DNA of 64,000 nt, taken from assembly GCF_016650695.1 (NCBI RefSeq), contig NZ_JAEKFH010000004.1:310001-374000 (forward strand), given 5' to 3'. The position numbers and the translations under genes were made by a program. This DNA is from Pseudomonas sp. TH41 (lineage in GTDB: Bacteria > Pseudomonadota > Gammaproteobacteria > Pseudomonadales > Pseudomonadaceae). Below are positions 9,321 to 18,196 of the stretch, piece by piece. How positions within the stretch are numbered: the stretch's first letter is position 1; every line of letters begins with the position of its first letter. The notes below the pieces were generated by a model. It saw only the letters and a list, made by a program, of their open reading frames with translations. It did no database searches and was not told the origin of the DNA.

Positions 9321-10322
9321 TCATTCGCGCAACTGACGGCGCCTGGCTCCTGGCGACATGGAAAACCAGCGCCGGCAAGCGCGATTGAACACACTCTGTT
9401 CGCTATAGCCGAGCAGACCGGCAACCTGCGACATCGGCATGTGCCTTTCCGCGAGATAATGGTCGGCACGGTCGCGGCGGAGGGTTTCAACCATCTCATC
9501 GAAGCTTCGCCCTTGCTCGGCCAACCTTCGTTGCAACATTCGCACGTGCATACCGAGCTGCTCGGCAATCAATGGCAAACGGCAACGTTGTATCGGCATC
9601 ATGCGCAGGATCAGGCGCTCGACTTGATTGACAACATCCGATGTCGCTTGCAAGTCGAACTGATCGAAATACTGCTCCAGTGCGTGATGCAGGTAGGGGG
9701 CATGTTGCTCCAATCGTTGGTTCAGTTGTTCGTCATGCAGAACCAGCCCATTGCACGATTGGCCGGTGTACACCGTCGTCTTGAAATAGCGCCGGTAAGT
9801 CTTCGCAGGTGAATGATTACTGGAAAATAGTACTGACTGGGCAACAAAGTCGTCGCCATACAGCAGCTTCATGCCGTTATGCGCCACCCCCATCGCCAAA
9901 TCCACCATTTGCCGTCGCGGGCTGGGTCCGGACAACCGGATATCGATCAGCAAACGTGGCGCTCGGGTCTCACTCAAGTCGAGATCTAGCTGGATGCCTG
10001 GACTGTGATAACCGATGAAACGGATGACTTGCGCCAACGCCTCTCCGGCTGTTGCGCACGTTCGAGCGATCACCGCAATCGGGCCGAGTATATGTAAATC
10101 CTGATACTCGGCCATGCGCAGACCAAAATCGGGGCATTCCAGCTCGCGCGCAGCAAACTCCAACAACCCTACCAAAGAACGTAATGGCACCCGTGCGTCC
10201 TCGTCCATCAGCGTGTCCAGATTGATTCGGAAGCGCTCAAGCATAAGGTCAGCTTGCCCGCCCAGCTGAGTCGTCACCTCACGGAAGCCGGTGAATGATG
10301 TAGTTCTTATCAAAGAAGTCAT
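9321..10322 (-). CDS. AraC-family regulator (OruR/ArgR-like layout)
   Basis: The 333-residue form has an N-terminal ligand-binding domain of the AraC arabinose-binding type (about 15-200) and a C-terminal double helix-turn-helix (about 235-330; ERHMPMSQVAGLLGYSEQSV). ATG 10322 (MTSLIRTT) was chosen; a longer frame starts at 10358. It sits between the desaturase (convergent) and the GMC oxidoreductase (divergent), so it probably activates one or both. Confidence 0.85.
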   Translation of the reverse strand: MTSLIRTTSFTGFREVTTQLGGQADLMLERFRINLDTLMDEDARVPLRSLVGLLEFAARELECPDFGLRMAEYQDLHILGPIAVIARTCATAGEALAQVIRFIGYHSPGIQLDLDLSETRAPRLLIDIRLSGPSPRRQMVDLAMGVAHNGMKLLYGDDFVAQSVLFSSNHSPAKTYRRYFKTTVYTGQSCNGLVLHDEQLNQRLEQHAPYLHHALEQYFDQFDLQATSDVVNQVERLILRMMPIQRCRLPLIAEQLGMHVRMLQRRLAEQGRSFDEMVETLRRDRADHYLAERHMPMSQVAGLLGYSEQSVFNRACRRWFSMSPGARRRQLRE

Positions 10323-10455
10323 GTCATTAAAGATCAAATAAATGTCATGGAAGGTCAATTATTTTTTGAGAGCTTGAGCCCACAATCCATCCCAGATATC
10401 CACTGTTGCTTCCTTGCGAAGCAGCCCTAATTCGCTTGATCGGGATCATTCTGTG

Positions 10456-12048
10456 ATGGAATTCGACTACGTAATCATCGGTGCCGGCTCAGCCGGTTGC
10501 GTCCTAGCCAATCGCCTGAGTTCAAATCCCAATGTCACAGTTTGCTTAGTGGAGGCCGGTCCGGAAGACCGCTCGCCATTGATCCATGCACCAGTGGGCG
10601 TCGCGGCAATCGTGCCAAGCCGACATGTCAATTGGGCGTTCCAGACAGTCCCACAGCGTGGCCTGAACGGACGTCGCGGCTACCAACCGCGCGGCAAGGT
10701 ATTAGGTGGCAGCAGTTCGATCAACGGCATGGTTTATATCCGTGGTCATCACAGTGACTACGATGACTGGCAGGTGCTGGGTAATCCGGGATGGTCGTTT
10801 TCCGACGTACTGCCGTACTTTCGAAAGAGTGAAATGAACCACCGCGGAGCCTGTGATTTTCATGGAGCGGAAGGCGAGCTTTATGTCGGCAGGAATCCGA
10901 TACATCCGGTCACCCAAGCCTTTATCGAGGCGGGGCAGATGGCCGGGCACCGCCATAACCCCGACTTCAACGGCAACGACCAGGAAGGCATCGGTCAGTT
11001 CGACGTGACGATCCGCGACGGTCGACGCTGGAGCACGGCCACAGCTTTCCTTAAACCGATTCGACATACCCGCAAAAATCTCACCGTGCTGACGTCAGTC
11101 GCCGCCGAGCGCATCGTGCTGCAAGGTAAGAAGGCTGTCGGCGTAGAGCTGCGCATCAAGGGCAATCGTCAGACCATCAAAGCTCGCCAGGAGGTACTGC
11201 TCAGTGCCGGATGTTTTGGTAGTCCGCACTTGTTGATGCTGTCGGGCATTGGCCCGGAGGCCGAACTCAAGCCTCAGGGCATAACTGTGCACCACGAACT
11301 TCCCGGCGTAGGGCAGAACTTGCAAGACCATCCGGATGTCGTGCTCCGCTACAAGAGCCCCGATACGTCATTGATGGGAGTTTCCCTGCGCGGCAGCGCC
11401 AAGATGGGCAAGGCAATGATCGACTACGTCCGGCATCGACGCGGCCCCTTCGTCAGCAACTTCGCCGAAGGCGGCGCTTTCCTGAAAACAGACACAAACC
11501 TTGCTCGCCCGGATATCCAGCTGCACTCGGTCATCGCGATGATTGACGACCACAACCGCAAGCTGCACTGGGGGCACGGTTTTAGTTGCCACGTTTGCGT
11601 GTTGCGCCCCAAGAGCATCGGCAGCGTCGGCCTGCAATCGAATGACCCAAGCGCCCCTCCGCGCATTGATCCCAACATTCTGGGGCATGACGATGATGTG
11701 GAGACCCTACTCACCGGATACCGAATGACCCGGGAGATTATCCAGCAAGCTCCAATGGCACGTTACGCTCTGAAGGATATGCACAGCGAAGGGATATACG
11801 GTGACGAACAGCTAATCGAGCTTTTGCGCCAGCGCACGGACACCATTTATCACCCGGTCGGCACCTGCAAGATGGGCATCGACGAGCATGCAGTGGTGGA
11901 CAGCCAATTGCGTGTACATGGGATCGAGGGGCTTCGTGTGGTGGATGCCTCGATCATGCCGACACTGGTTGGCGGAAACACCAACGCCGCTTCAATCATG
12001 ATCGCCGAACGTGCTGCCGACTGGCTGTCCGCGGGCGGACGATATTGA
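10456..12048 (+). CDS. GMC-family FAD oxidoreductase (alcohol/choline dehydrogenase type)
   Basis: A 530-residue enzyme. The N-terminal dinucleotide motif GAGSAG (about residues 9-14) binds FAD. GMC signature 1 (GGSSSINGM) lies around 85-95 and signature 2 (GSPHLLMLSGIGP) about 255-268. The C-terminal catalytic His/Asn segment includes HPVGTCKMG and GGNTNAASIMIAERA. ATG 10456 gives the normal N-terminus. Such enzymes oxidise alcohols to aldehydes (AlkJ, BetA, PEG dehydrogenase). The neighbouring desaturase/hydroxylase-type enzyme suggests sequential oxidation of one hydrophobic substrate, but this is inference. Confidence 0.88.
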   Translation: MEFDYVIIGAGSAGCVLANRLSSNPNVTVCLVEAGPEDRSPLIHAPVGVAAIVPSRHVNWAFQTVPQRGLNGRRGYQPRGKVLGGSSSINGMVYIRGHHSDYDDWQVLGNPGWSFSDVLPYFRKSEMNHRGACDFHGAEGELYVGRNPIHPVTQAFIEAGQMAGHRHNPDFNGNDQEGIGQFDVTIRDGRRWSTATAFLKPIRHTRKNLTVLTSVAAERIVLQGKKAVGVELRIKGNRQTIKARQEVLLSAGCFGSPHLLMLSGIGPEAELKPQGITVHHELPGVGQNLQDHPDVVLRYKSPDTSLMGVSLRGSAKMGKAMIDYVRHRRGPFVSNFAEGGAFLKTDTNLARPDIQLHSVIAMIDDHNRKLHWGHGFSCHVCVLRPKSIGSVGLQSNDPSAPPRIDPNILGHDDDVETLLTGYRMTREIIQQAPMARYALKDMHSEGIYGDEQLIELLRQRTDTIYHPVGTCKMGIDEHAVVDSQLRVHGIEGLRVVDASIMPTLVGGNTNAASIMIAERAADWLSAGGRY

Positions 12049-12172
12049 CCGTCAGTTGGTTAGCGGAGCTGCCTATGTCGCACTTCGCGATCGGCAGCTT
12101 TGGGTCCAGGCTGTGTGAAAACACCTGGAATTGTCTAATCTTATGATCGTCGAGATCGTAGCAGGGACGATC

Positions 12173-12738
12173 ATAAAGCGATTCATTAAAGGCGAGGCCC
12201 GAACGCAAGTGACGCTGCTGCCGGAGTGCCTGGGCGATACGTAACCGAAGAAAATCCAGTCCGAGTAGTCGACGTTTTCGTCGATGAACTCGACCTGGGC
12301 GCACTTGGTTTTGAGTGCGTCGATCCTGCTGCAACGGGTCGTCCGGCCTAGCACCCAGCGATCTTGCTGAAGATCTATATCTAGCTATCTCAATCGGATA
12401 CAGTCCAGCCGCCGGCTTGAGCGTGAGGCCCAGCGTAACGTCGAGTTAATGTGGCTGACGGGGCGTTTGGTTCCAGATTTCAAAACCATCGCCGACTTCC
12501 GCCAGGACAACGGCAAGGCTATTCGCAGTGTCTGCCGGCAATTTGTGGTGCTTTGTCGCAACCTCAATCTGTTCTCCCAATCGATCATCGCCATCGACGG
12601 CAGCAAATTCAAAGCCGTCAATAATCGCGACCGTAACTTCACTCAGGGCAAGGTGAAGGCACGCATGCTGCAGATCGAACAGAACATTGATCGATATCTG
12701 TCTGCGATGGATTCGGCGGATCGGGCAACGCCTGAAAT
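12173..12738 (+). pseudogene. Decayed IS1182-family transposase
   Basis: Pieces in different frames match the N-terminal half of IS1182-type transposases. KRFIKGEARTQVTLLPECL starts at 12176. VDVFVDELDLGALGFECVD follows after an apparent 1-nt loss near 12240. YLNRIQSSRRLEREAQRNVE follows after an apparent 2-nt loss at the TAG at 12382, and then VAIDGSKFKAVNNRD-like sequence to about 12738. A further in-frame stop is at 12349 and the ATG start is ATA. The C-terminal half is missing. No terminal repeats were recognised. Confidence 0.82.
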
Positions 12739-12740
12739 GG

Positions 12741-12837
12741 TCTTAAGTCGTATGGCTTGGATCCGTTTGCCAATTTCTTTGGAGATGGCTTGGTCGGTCT
12801 GTGTTTTCAGCCGCATAACGTCATTAATCCTAGACAT
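12741..12837 (-). pseudogene. 5' stub of an XRE/HipB-like regulator gene
   Basis: About 32 codons from ATG 12837 (MSRINDVMRLKTQT...GKRIQAIR) resemble the N-terminus of XRE-type DNA-binding proteins. The reading then runs into the IS1182 remnant on the opposite strand at about 12740. The rest of the helix-turn-helix is absent. It looks like a gene truncated by the insertion or by a later deletion. Confidence 0.4.
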
Positions 12838-12947
12838 TAGGTATCAATAATTTTTTTGGACAAAAAAAATAATATTGCTGGAAAAGGTATTAGGAAAACC
12901 CAACGAACTCAACAGGCCCATTCCACTTCATTTTGGAAGGCTATGGT

Positions 12948-13032
12948 GGGAGCGAGCCTGCTCGTGATAGCGGACTACCAGCCACGGCCATGCTGAAGAT
13001 GCCACCGCTATCGCGAGCAGGCTCGCTCCCAC
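12948..13032. repeat. REP pair, class A (REPIN-like)
   Basis: Two inverted copies of GTGGGAGCGAGCCTGCTCG are separated by about 45 bp, with inner arms also pairing (GATAGCGG / CCGCTATC). This is the common Pseudomonas REP doublet. It lies in a gene-free stretch of about 320 bp (12838-13157), which otherwise holds only the tautomerase promoter. Confidence 0.85.
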
Positions 13033-13157
13033 TGGGATTTACTGTGCCTTCGAGATCTTGCCGTCTCTGCGTTTCGTCACCGAACAGCAACTCCTGCTTG
13101 ATAAAGGTTAGCCATCATGTATTTTGAATTAACCGATATCCCTCCTGGAGTCATCCC

Positions 13158-13541
13158 ATGCCACTGGTTCGCGTCGACATCAAAAAGCATCAAGATCCCA
13201 CCCACGCCAAACGGGTTGGGCAGCTGATTTACGCCGCCATGCGCAGCGCCATTGGCGTGCCGGAGCACGATAATTTCCAGATTCTGGCGGAGCACGATGA
13301 GCAGCATTTCATCTTTGACGCCGAGTATCTGGGCATCAACCGCACCGACAATCTGGTGGTGATTCAGATCACGATGAACGAAGGCCGGACCCTTGAGCAG
13401 AAAAAACTGCTCTACAAAACCATCGCCGAGAGCCTTAACTCGGAACTTGCGGTGCGCCTGGAGGATGTTTTCATTAATCTGGTGGAAGTGAAAAAAGAAA
13501 ACTGGTCGTTCGGCAATGGCGTTGCCCAATACGCCAGCTGA
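13158..13541 (+). CDS. Tautomerase-superfamily protein
   Basis: A 127-residue protein with Pro2 directly after Met (MPLVRVDIKK), the catalytic base of the 4-oxalocrotonate tautomerase/MIF fold. The length fits the two-module single-chain type. CTGGAG lies upstream of ATG 13158. It stands directly before the TetR gene, with which it is co-oriented. Substrate is unknown. Confidence 0.85.
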   Translation: MPLVRVDIKKHQDPTHAKRVGQLIYAAMRSAIGVPEHDNFQILAEHDEQHFIFDAEYLGINRTDNLVVIQITMNEGRTLEQKKLLYKTIAESLNSELAVRLEDVFINLVEVKKENWSFGNGVAQYAS

Positions 13542-13571
13542 TTTCCGCCTTTACATACCTGTGAGCCCCCA

Positions 13572-14168
13572 ATGCCTCGAGTCTCCCGTAAACAAGCCGA
13601 ACGCAACCGCGAGACCATCGTCGAAGCCGCCACACGGCTCTTTCGCGAACGCGGCCTGCATGGGATCAGCGTCGTCGATGTGATGGGTGCTGCCGGCCTG
13701 ACCCATGGGGGCTTCTATGGCCACTTCGAGTCCAAGGAAGCGCTGGCGAAAGAGGCCTGTACCCGGGCGTTCACCCAATCGATGGAACGCTGGAAGCAAA
13801 AAATCGACGATAACGACGATGGCCTCTCCGCCCGCGCGAGCATCATCGCGCCCTATCTGTCAGCGGCCAATCGCGATAATCCGGGCGAAAGCTGCCCGGT
13901 CACCGCATTTGCCGGCGACATGTGTCATGAAACAGCGGAAAGTGGCTTGCACCAGACCTACACTCAAGGGCTTGAAGCGTTGCTGAAGATGCTGACGCCG
14001 CTGATGGGTGACGATCAGCCCGAAGCCAATCGGCAAAAAGCATTGGTGGATTATTCGTTAATGGTCGGTGCCCTGACCTTGGCCCGCGCCACTCGGGGTG
14101 ACGCGTTGTCCGACGAAATTCTCGATGCAGCGCGGACTTTTCTGACGTCGCACGGCACATCTGCCTAA
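13572..14168 (+). CDS. TetR-family transcriptional regulator
   Basis: A 198-residue protein with an N-terminal TetR helix-turn-helix (about 10-57; ATRLFRERGLHGISVVDVMG, GGFYGHFESKEAL). The C-terminal ligand domain contains a CPV segment seen in AcrR/NemR-like repressors that may sense electrophiles. It starts 30 bp after the tautomerase and probably regulates it or the dehydrogenase downstream. Confidence 0.85.
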   Translation: MPRVSRKQAERNRETIVEAATRLFRERGLHGISVVDVMGAAGLTHGGFYGHFESKEALAKEACTRAFTQSMERWKQKIDDNDDGLSARASIIAPYLSAANRDNPGESCPVTAFAGDMCHETAESGLHQTYTQGLEALLKMLTPLMGDDQPEANRQKALVDYSLMVGALTLARATRGDALSDEILDAARTFLTSHGTSA

Positions 14169-14270
14169 GCTACAGCGTGCAGGAGCATTGGCCATTGCCA
14201 AACGGCGTTGGAGCCAGCAATCTCCAGTGATATTCGAGCCTCGACATTTCGCCGCTAACAGGAGCCCAGC

Positions 14271-15236
14271 ATGCCCGCAACCGTTCTGGTACTGGTTGAA
14301 ACCATCAATGATTACCTGCCGATTCTCGAACATCAGGGCTTTCACCTGATACTGGCCCCCACCCCTGCCGAGCGCGCCGCGGCCATTACACGGCACGGCG
14401 GGCAAATCGATGCGGTCCTGACCCGCGGTCCGCTGGGGCTGTATGCCGATGAAATCGCCGCCTTGGCCAATCTCAAGATCATTTGCGTGATCGGCGCAGG
14501 TTATGAACACGTCGACTTGCAAGCCGCCGCCGACCGGGGCATCACCGTCACCAACGGTGCCGGGGTCAATGCCTCTTCGGTCGCCGACCACGCCATGGCG
14601 ATGCTGCTGTCACTGGTGCGAGACATTCCGCGCTGCGACGCCGCCGTGCGCCGGGGCGAATGGCCAAAAATCATGCGCCCCTCCATCGCCGGCAAACGCT
14701 TGGGCATCCTCGGCCTCGGGGCCGTCGGCATGGCGATCGCCAAACGTGCCGCCCACGGTTTCGACATGACGGTGAGCTACCACAACCGCCAGCATCGCAG
14801 CGACGTGCCGTATACCTTCTGTTCAACGCCCACCGAGCTGGCACGTGCCTCCGACTTCCTGGTCATCGCTACGCCTGGCGGCCTTGGCACAAAACACCTG
14901 ATCAACCGACAAGTGCTCGACGCGTTGGGCCCCAAAGGTTTCCTCGTCAACATCGCCCGGGCCAGCGTGATCGTCACTGCGGACCTGATCAATGCGCTGG
15001 AGCAGCTGCGGATTGCCGGCGCCGCGCTGGATGTCTTCGATGCCGAACCCTACGTGCCAGACGCCCTCAAGGGCCTGACCAATGTCATCCTGACCCCACA
15101 TGTCGCCGGTCTGTCACCGGAAGCCACGCGAGGCACGGTGGAGCTGGTGGGCCGCAACCTGGTTGCGTTTTTCTCCAATCAGCCGGTGCTGACGCCAATC
15201 GCCCTGCCCCCGGCGATGAGCCAGGCCTCGCTCTGA
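14271..15236 (+). CDS. D-isomer-specific 2-hydroxyacid dehydrogenase
   Basis: A 321-residue NAD(P)-dependent reductase of glyoxylate, hydroxypyruvate or a related 2-oxo acid. The Rossmann motif GILGLGAVG is near residue 145. The conserved Arg lies in VNIARAS, the Glu in VFDAEP and the catalytic His in LTPHVAG. Length fits the family. AGGAG lies 7 nt before ATG 14271. Context does not fix the substrate. Confidence 0.88.
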   Translation: MPATVLVLVETINDYLPILEHQGFHLILAPTPAERAAAITRHGGQIDAVLTRGPLGLYADEIAALANLKIICVIGAGYEHVDLQAAADRGITVTNGAGVNASSVADHAMAMLLSLVRDIPRCDAAVRRGEWPKIMRPSIAGKRLGILGLGAVGMAIAKRAAHGFDMTVSYHNRQHRSDVPYTFCSTPTELARASDFLVIATPGGLGTKHLINRQVLDALGPKGFLVNIARASVIVTADLINALEQLRIAGAALDVFDAEPYVPDALKGLTNVILTPHVAGLSPEATRGTVELVGRNLVAFFSNQPVLTPIALPPAMSQASL

Positions 15237-15380
15237 CACTCTTTCAAACAGGTGTATCAAAAGCAATGATTGGCAGGCAACACGCTCACCTATAAGGGCT
15301 GCTCGTGGTTGTGGGTGTCGGGTGTGCGCATTAGATTAGCCAATAGTCTCAGGCCTCCAAAATAAGCAGAAGGGATAAGC

Positions 15381-16448
15381 ATGGCGCTTACTGATCAGTC
15401 CACCCGTATCCGCACCGGCGAAGAGCTCGATGCCAGCCTGATCGATCCGTACCTCAAGGCCCATATTCCGGGCCTGAGCGGTTTGCCACGGATCAGCCAG
15501 TTTCCCGGCGGTGCATCGAACCTCACCTACTTGCTGGAATACCCCGAGCAGGAGTTTGTCCTGCGTCGGCCACCGTTCGGTCACAAAGCCAAGTCCGCCC
15601 ATGACATGGGCCGCGAATTTCGCATCCTCAACCAACTCAAGGATGGCTTTCCGTACTGCCCCAAAGCCTACGTGCATTGCACGGACGAATCGGTGATCGG
15701 TGCCGAGTTCTATGTGATGGAACGGGTCAATGGCATCATCCTGCGCTCCGAACTGCCGCCGGAACTGGGTCTGGACCCGGAAAAAACCGAAGCCTTGTGC
15801 AAGAGCTTCATTGACAAGTTCGTTGAGCTGCACCAGGTCGACTACAAGGCCTATGGCCTGGGCGACCTCGGTAAACCGGAAGGGTATGTGGCCCGGCAGA
15901 TTAAAGGCTGGAGCGATCGTTACGAAAAAGCCCTGACCCCCGACGCACCGCAGTGGGAATCGGTCAAGGCCTGGCTCAACGACAAGATGCCGGCCGACCA
16001 CCCGACGTCCAGCATCGTTCACAACGACTATCGCTTCGACAACGTGATCCTCGACCCGAATAACCCGATGCAAATCATCGGCGTGCTCGACTGGGAACTG
16101 ACCACGCTCGGCGACCCGCTGATGGACCTGGGCAACACCCTCGCCTACTGGATCGAAGCCGGCGACCCGGCGCCCGTGCAATTGATGCGCCGCCAGCCGA
16201 GCCACGCCCCGGGCATGCTGACCCGTCGCGAGTTTGTCGATTACTACGCCGAACGTTCAGGCATCCAGATCGACAACTTCGACTTCTACTACACCTACGG
16301 TCTGTTTCGCCTGGCCGGCATCGTGCAGCAGATCTACTACCGCTTCTTCCATGGTCAGACCCAGGACAAACGCTTCGCGCAGTTCATTCACATGAACAAA
16401 CTGCTGGAGCAGATGAGCCTGCAAGTCATCCAGAACTCCAGCCTTTGA
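15381..16448 (+). CDS. ACAD10-type phosphotransferase family protein
   Basis: A 355-residue aminoglycoside-phosphotransferase/choline-kinase fold. An N-lobe ATP-binding segment (residues about 30-120) is followed by the catalytic loop HNDYRFDN (about 214-221) and the Mg-binding DWE segment (about 236-238). Homologues are fused to or sit beside acyl-CoA dehydrogenases (ACAD10/11) and are implicated in phosphorylating 4-hydroxyacyl-CoAs. The SDR gene follows 44 bp downstream, so the two form a likely operon. No acyl-CoA dehydrogenase lies next to it here. Confidence 0.85.
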   Translation: MALTDQSTRIRTGEELDASLIDPYLKAHIPGLSGLPRISQFPGGASNLTYLLEYPEQEFVLRRPPFGHKAKSAHDMGREFRILNQLKDGFPYCPKAYVHCTDESVIGAEFYVMERVNGIILRSELPPELGLDPEKTEALCKSFIDKFVELHQVDYKAYGLGDLGKPEGYVARQIKGWSDRYEKALTPDAPQWESVKAWLNDKMPADHPTSSIVHNDYRFDNVILDPNNPMQIIGVLDWELTTLGDPLMDLGNTLAYWIEAGDPAPVQLMRRQPSHAPGMLTRREFVDYYAERSGIQIDNFDFYYTYGLFRLAGIVQQIYYRFFHGQTQDKRFAQFIHMNKLLEQMSLQVIQNSSL

Positions 16449-16492
16449 TCGCGCCCCTGGCTAAATAACAAGACTTTTTATAAGAGAATCCC

Positions 16493-17260
16493 ATGTCCAA
16501 GACTCAGTTGTTCGACCTCGACGGTAAAATCGCTTTCGTATCCGGCGCCAGCCGCGGCATCGGTGAAGCCATTGCCAAACTGTTGGCCCAACAAGGCGCT
16601 CACGTCATCGTCTCGAGCCGCAAACTCGACGGTTGCCAGCACGTGGCCGACGCCATCATCGCTGCCGGCGGCAAAGCCACCGCGGTTGCTTGCCACATCG
16701 GTGAAATGGAACAGATCAGCGAGGTCTTTGCCGGCATCCGGGAACAGTTCGGACGCCTCGACATTCTGGTCAACAACGCCGCGACCAACCCGCAATTCTG
16801 CAACGTGCTGGACACCGACCTCAGCGCCTTTCAGAAAACCGTCGACGTGAACATCCGCGGCTACTTCTTCATGTCGGTGGAAGCCGGCAAGCTGATGCGC
16901 GACAACGGCGGCGGCAGCATCATCAACGTCGCCTCGATCAACGGCATCTCGCCGGGGATCTTCCAGGGCATCTACTCTGTGACCAAGGCGGCGGTGATCA
17001 ACATGACCAAAGTCTTCGCCAAGGAATGCGCGCAGTTCGGCATCCGCTGCAACGCCCTGCTGCCGGGCCTGACCGACACCAAGTTCGCGTCGGCGCTGGT
17101 GAAAAACGAGGCTATTTTGAACACTGCGCTGCAGCAGATTCCGCTCAAGCGCGTGGCGGATCCAAGTGAAATGGCCGGTGCCGTTCTTTATCTCGCCAGC
17201 GATGCGTCGAGTTACACGACAGGGGTTTCGCTGAACGTGGATGGTGGTTTCCTGTCCTGA
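16493..17260 (+). CDS. Short-chain dehydrogenase/reductase (SDR)
   Basis: A 255-residue classical SDR. The cofactor motif GASRGIG is at residues 18-24, NNAA follows about residue 95, and the catalytic Ser/YxxxK (YSVTK) lies near 160. The C-terminal YTTGVSLNVDGG is typical. It lies 44 bp after the phosphotransferase. It may reduce or oxidise a hydroxyacyl intermediate handled with that kinase, which is inference from pairing. Confidence 0.9.
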   Translation: MSKTQLFDLDGKIAFVSGASRGIGEAIAKLLAQQGAHVIVSSRKLDGCQHVADAIIAAGGKATAVACHIGEMEQISEVFAGIREQFGRLDILVNNAATNPQFCNVLDTDLSAFQKTVDVNIRGYFFMSVEAGKLMRDNGGGSIINVASINGISPGIFQGIYSVTKAAVINMTKVFAKECAQFGIRCNALLPGLTDTKFASALVKNEAILNTALQQIPLKRVADPSEMAGAVLYLASDASSYTTGVSLNVDGGFLS

Positions 17261-17275
17261 TCAGATGCATATCTT

Positions 17276-17372
17276 GTAGGAGCGAGCTTGCTCGCGATGG
17301 TCGTAACGATAACGCGTTCTTCCTGAATAACCGCGTTGCATTCACGTCCTTCGCGAGCAAGCTCGCTCCTAC
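17276..17372. repeat. REP pair, class A
   Basis: Inverted copies of GTAGGAGCGAGCTTGCTCGC flank a loop of about 50 bp whose inner parts also pair. It lies between the SDR stop and the convergent small lipoprotein, so it may also act as a terminator. Confidence 0.85.
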
Positions 17373-17397
17373 AGACAGACATCATCAGCGCCCAGGC

Positions 17398-17619
17398 TTA
17401 CTGAGTAATGCAGCGCGTCAGGGTCGTAGTTCGCGTCACCTGCGCGTCCACTCTCGCATCGCCATTCACATCAGTGTTTTCACTGGTTTGGCAGGTACGC
17501 ACGGGATCGGGCGGCGGTGCTGCAGGGGGTGGCGGTGGTGGACTGGCACAACCACCGAGGATCGCTACGCAGAGCGCGAGCGCCAGAGGTGATAAAACGC
17601 GTATCCCAAGACTGTTCAT
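17398..17619 (-). CDS. Small proline-rich lipoprotein
   Basis: From ATG 17619 the 73-residue product has a lipoprotein signal with lipobox ILGGC (Cys24). An unusually proline-rich linker follows (13 residues, ten of them Pro), then a short Cys-containing domain ending at residue 73. A longer frame from 17796 has no signal at its start. Function unknown; probably anchored in the outer membrane. Confidence 0.6.
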   Translation of the reverse strand: MNSLGIRVLSPLALALCVAILGGCASPPPPPPAAPPPDPVRTCQTSENTDVNGDARVDAQVTRTTTLTRCITQ

Positions 17620-17746
17620 AGGCTGACCCGCGATAAGTGATGTACACATTTCTGTGACAACAAAACAACACAGGAAAGTCCACCGACCGGGTGCAGAAAA
17701 AATACTTAGCCCGACTGACAATTCGTTGCAGGCGCCTACGCGCACT

Positions 17747-17776
17747 GTAGGAGCTGGCGCAGCCTGCGATCTTTTA
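17747..17776 (+). repeat. Solitary class B REP half
   Basis: A single copy of the class B motif (GTAGGAGCTGGCGCAGCCTG then CGATCTTTT) without its inverted partner, just upstream of the lipoprotein. Confidence 0.7.
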
Positions 17777-17814
17777 GCGGTTTTGAAGCTCGCCAAAAAT
17801 TGCGGAATTCAGCT

Positions 17815-18072
17815 TTACGACATTTCACGCCGATGCAAAGTGTTGCTCTCAAGTTCATAACGCAGTTCTTCAATCAGTGCGTTCACTGCGTCCGGCGTCC
17901 TTAGCGTTGCCACGTTCAGCCCGCTGACCACCAGGTCCACCTGCCCTGAGACCGGGTGATACAGCTTCACCGTCAATGAATGATCACCCGTGACCGTGCA
18001 ATCACAGGCCAACGGCGAAAAACTCCGCTCCAGATGCATACGCAATTGCGCCAGATGAATCATTTTGCTCAT
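17815..18072 (-). CDS. DUF1652-family small protein
   Basis: The 85-residue soluble protein matches the small Pseudomonas-specific family DUF1652 in size and in its alternating beta pattern followed by a C-terminal helix (VNALIEELRYELES). No function is known. It lies downstream of the PAS-LuxR regulator on the same strand, 124 bp away. Confidence 0.7.
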   Translation of the reverse strand: MSKMIHLAQLRMHLERSFSPLACDCTVTGDHSLTVKLYHPVSGQVDLVVSGLNVATLRTPDAVNALIEELRYELESNTLHRREMS

Positions 18073-18196
18073 TCCTGTAGCTGTTTCGAAGGATGCGATC
18101 CCGGCCTGAATACCGGCATCGCACCTTCACAGGCTAAGCACAGACGCACTGCGCCAACACACGAATTTGCACCTCCCTAATTAGTGCATTTGCACC

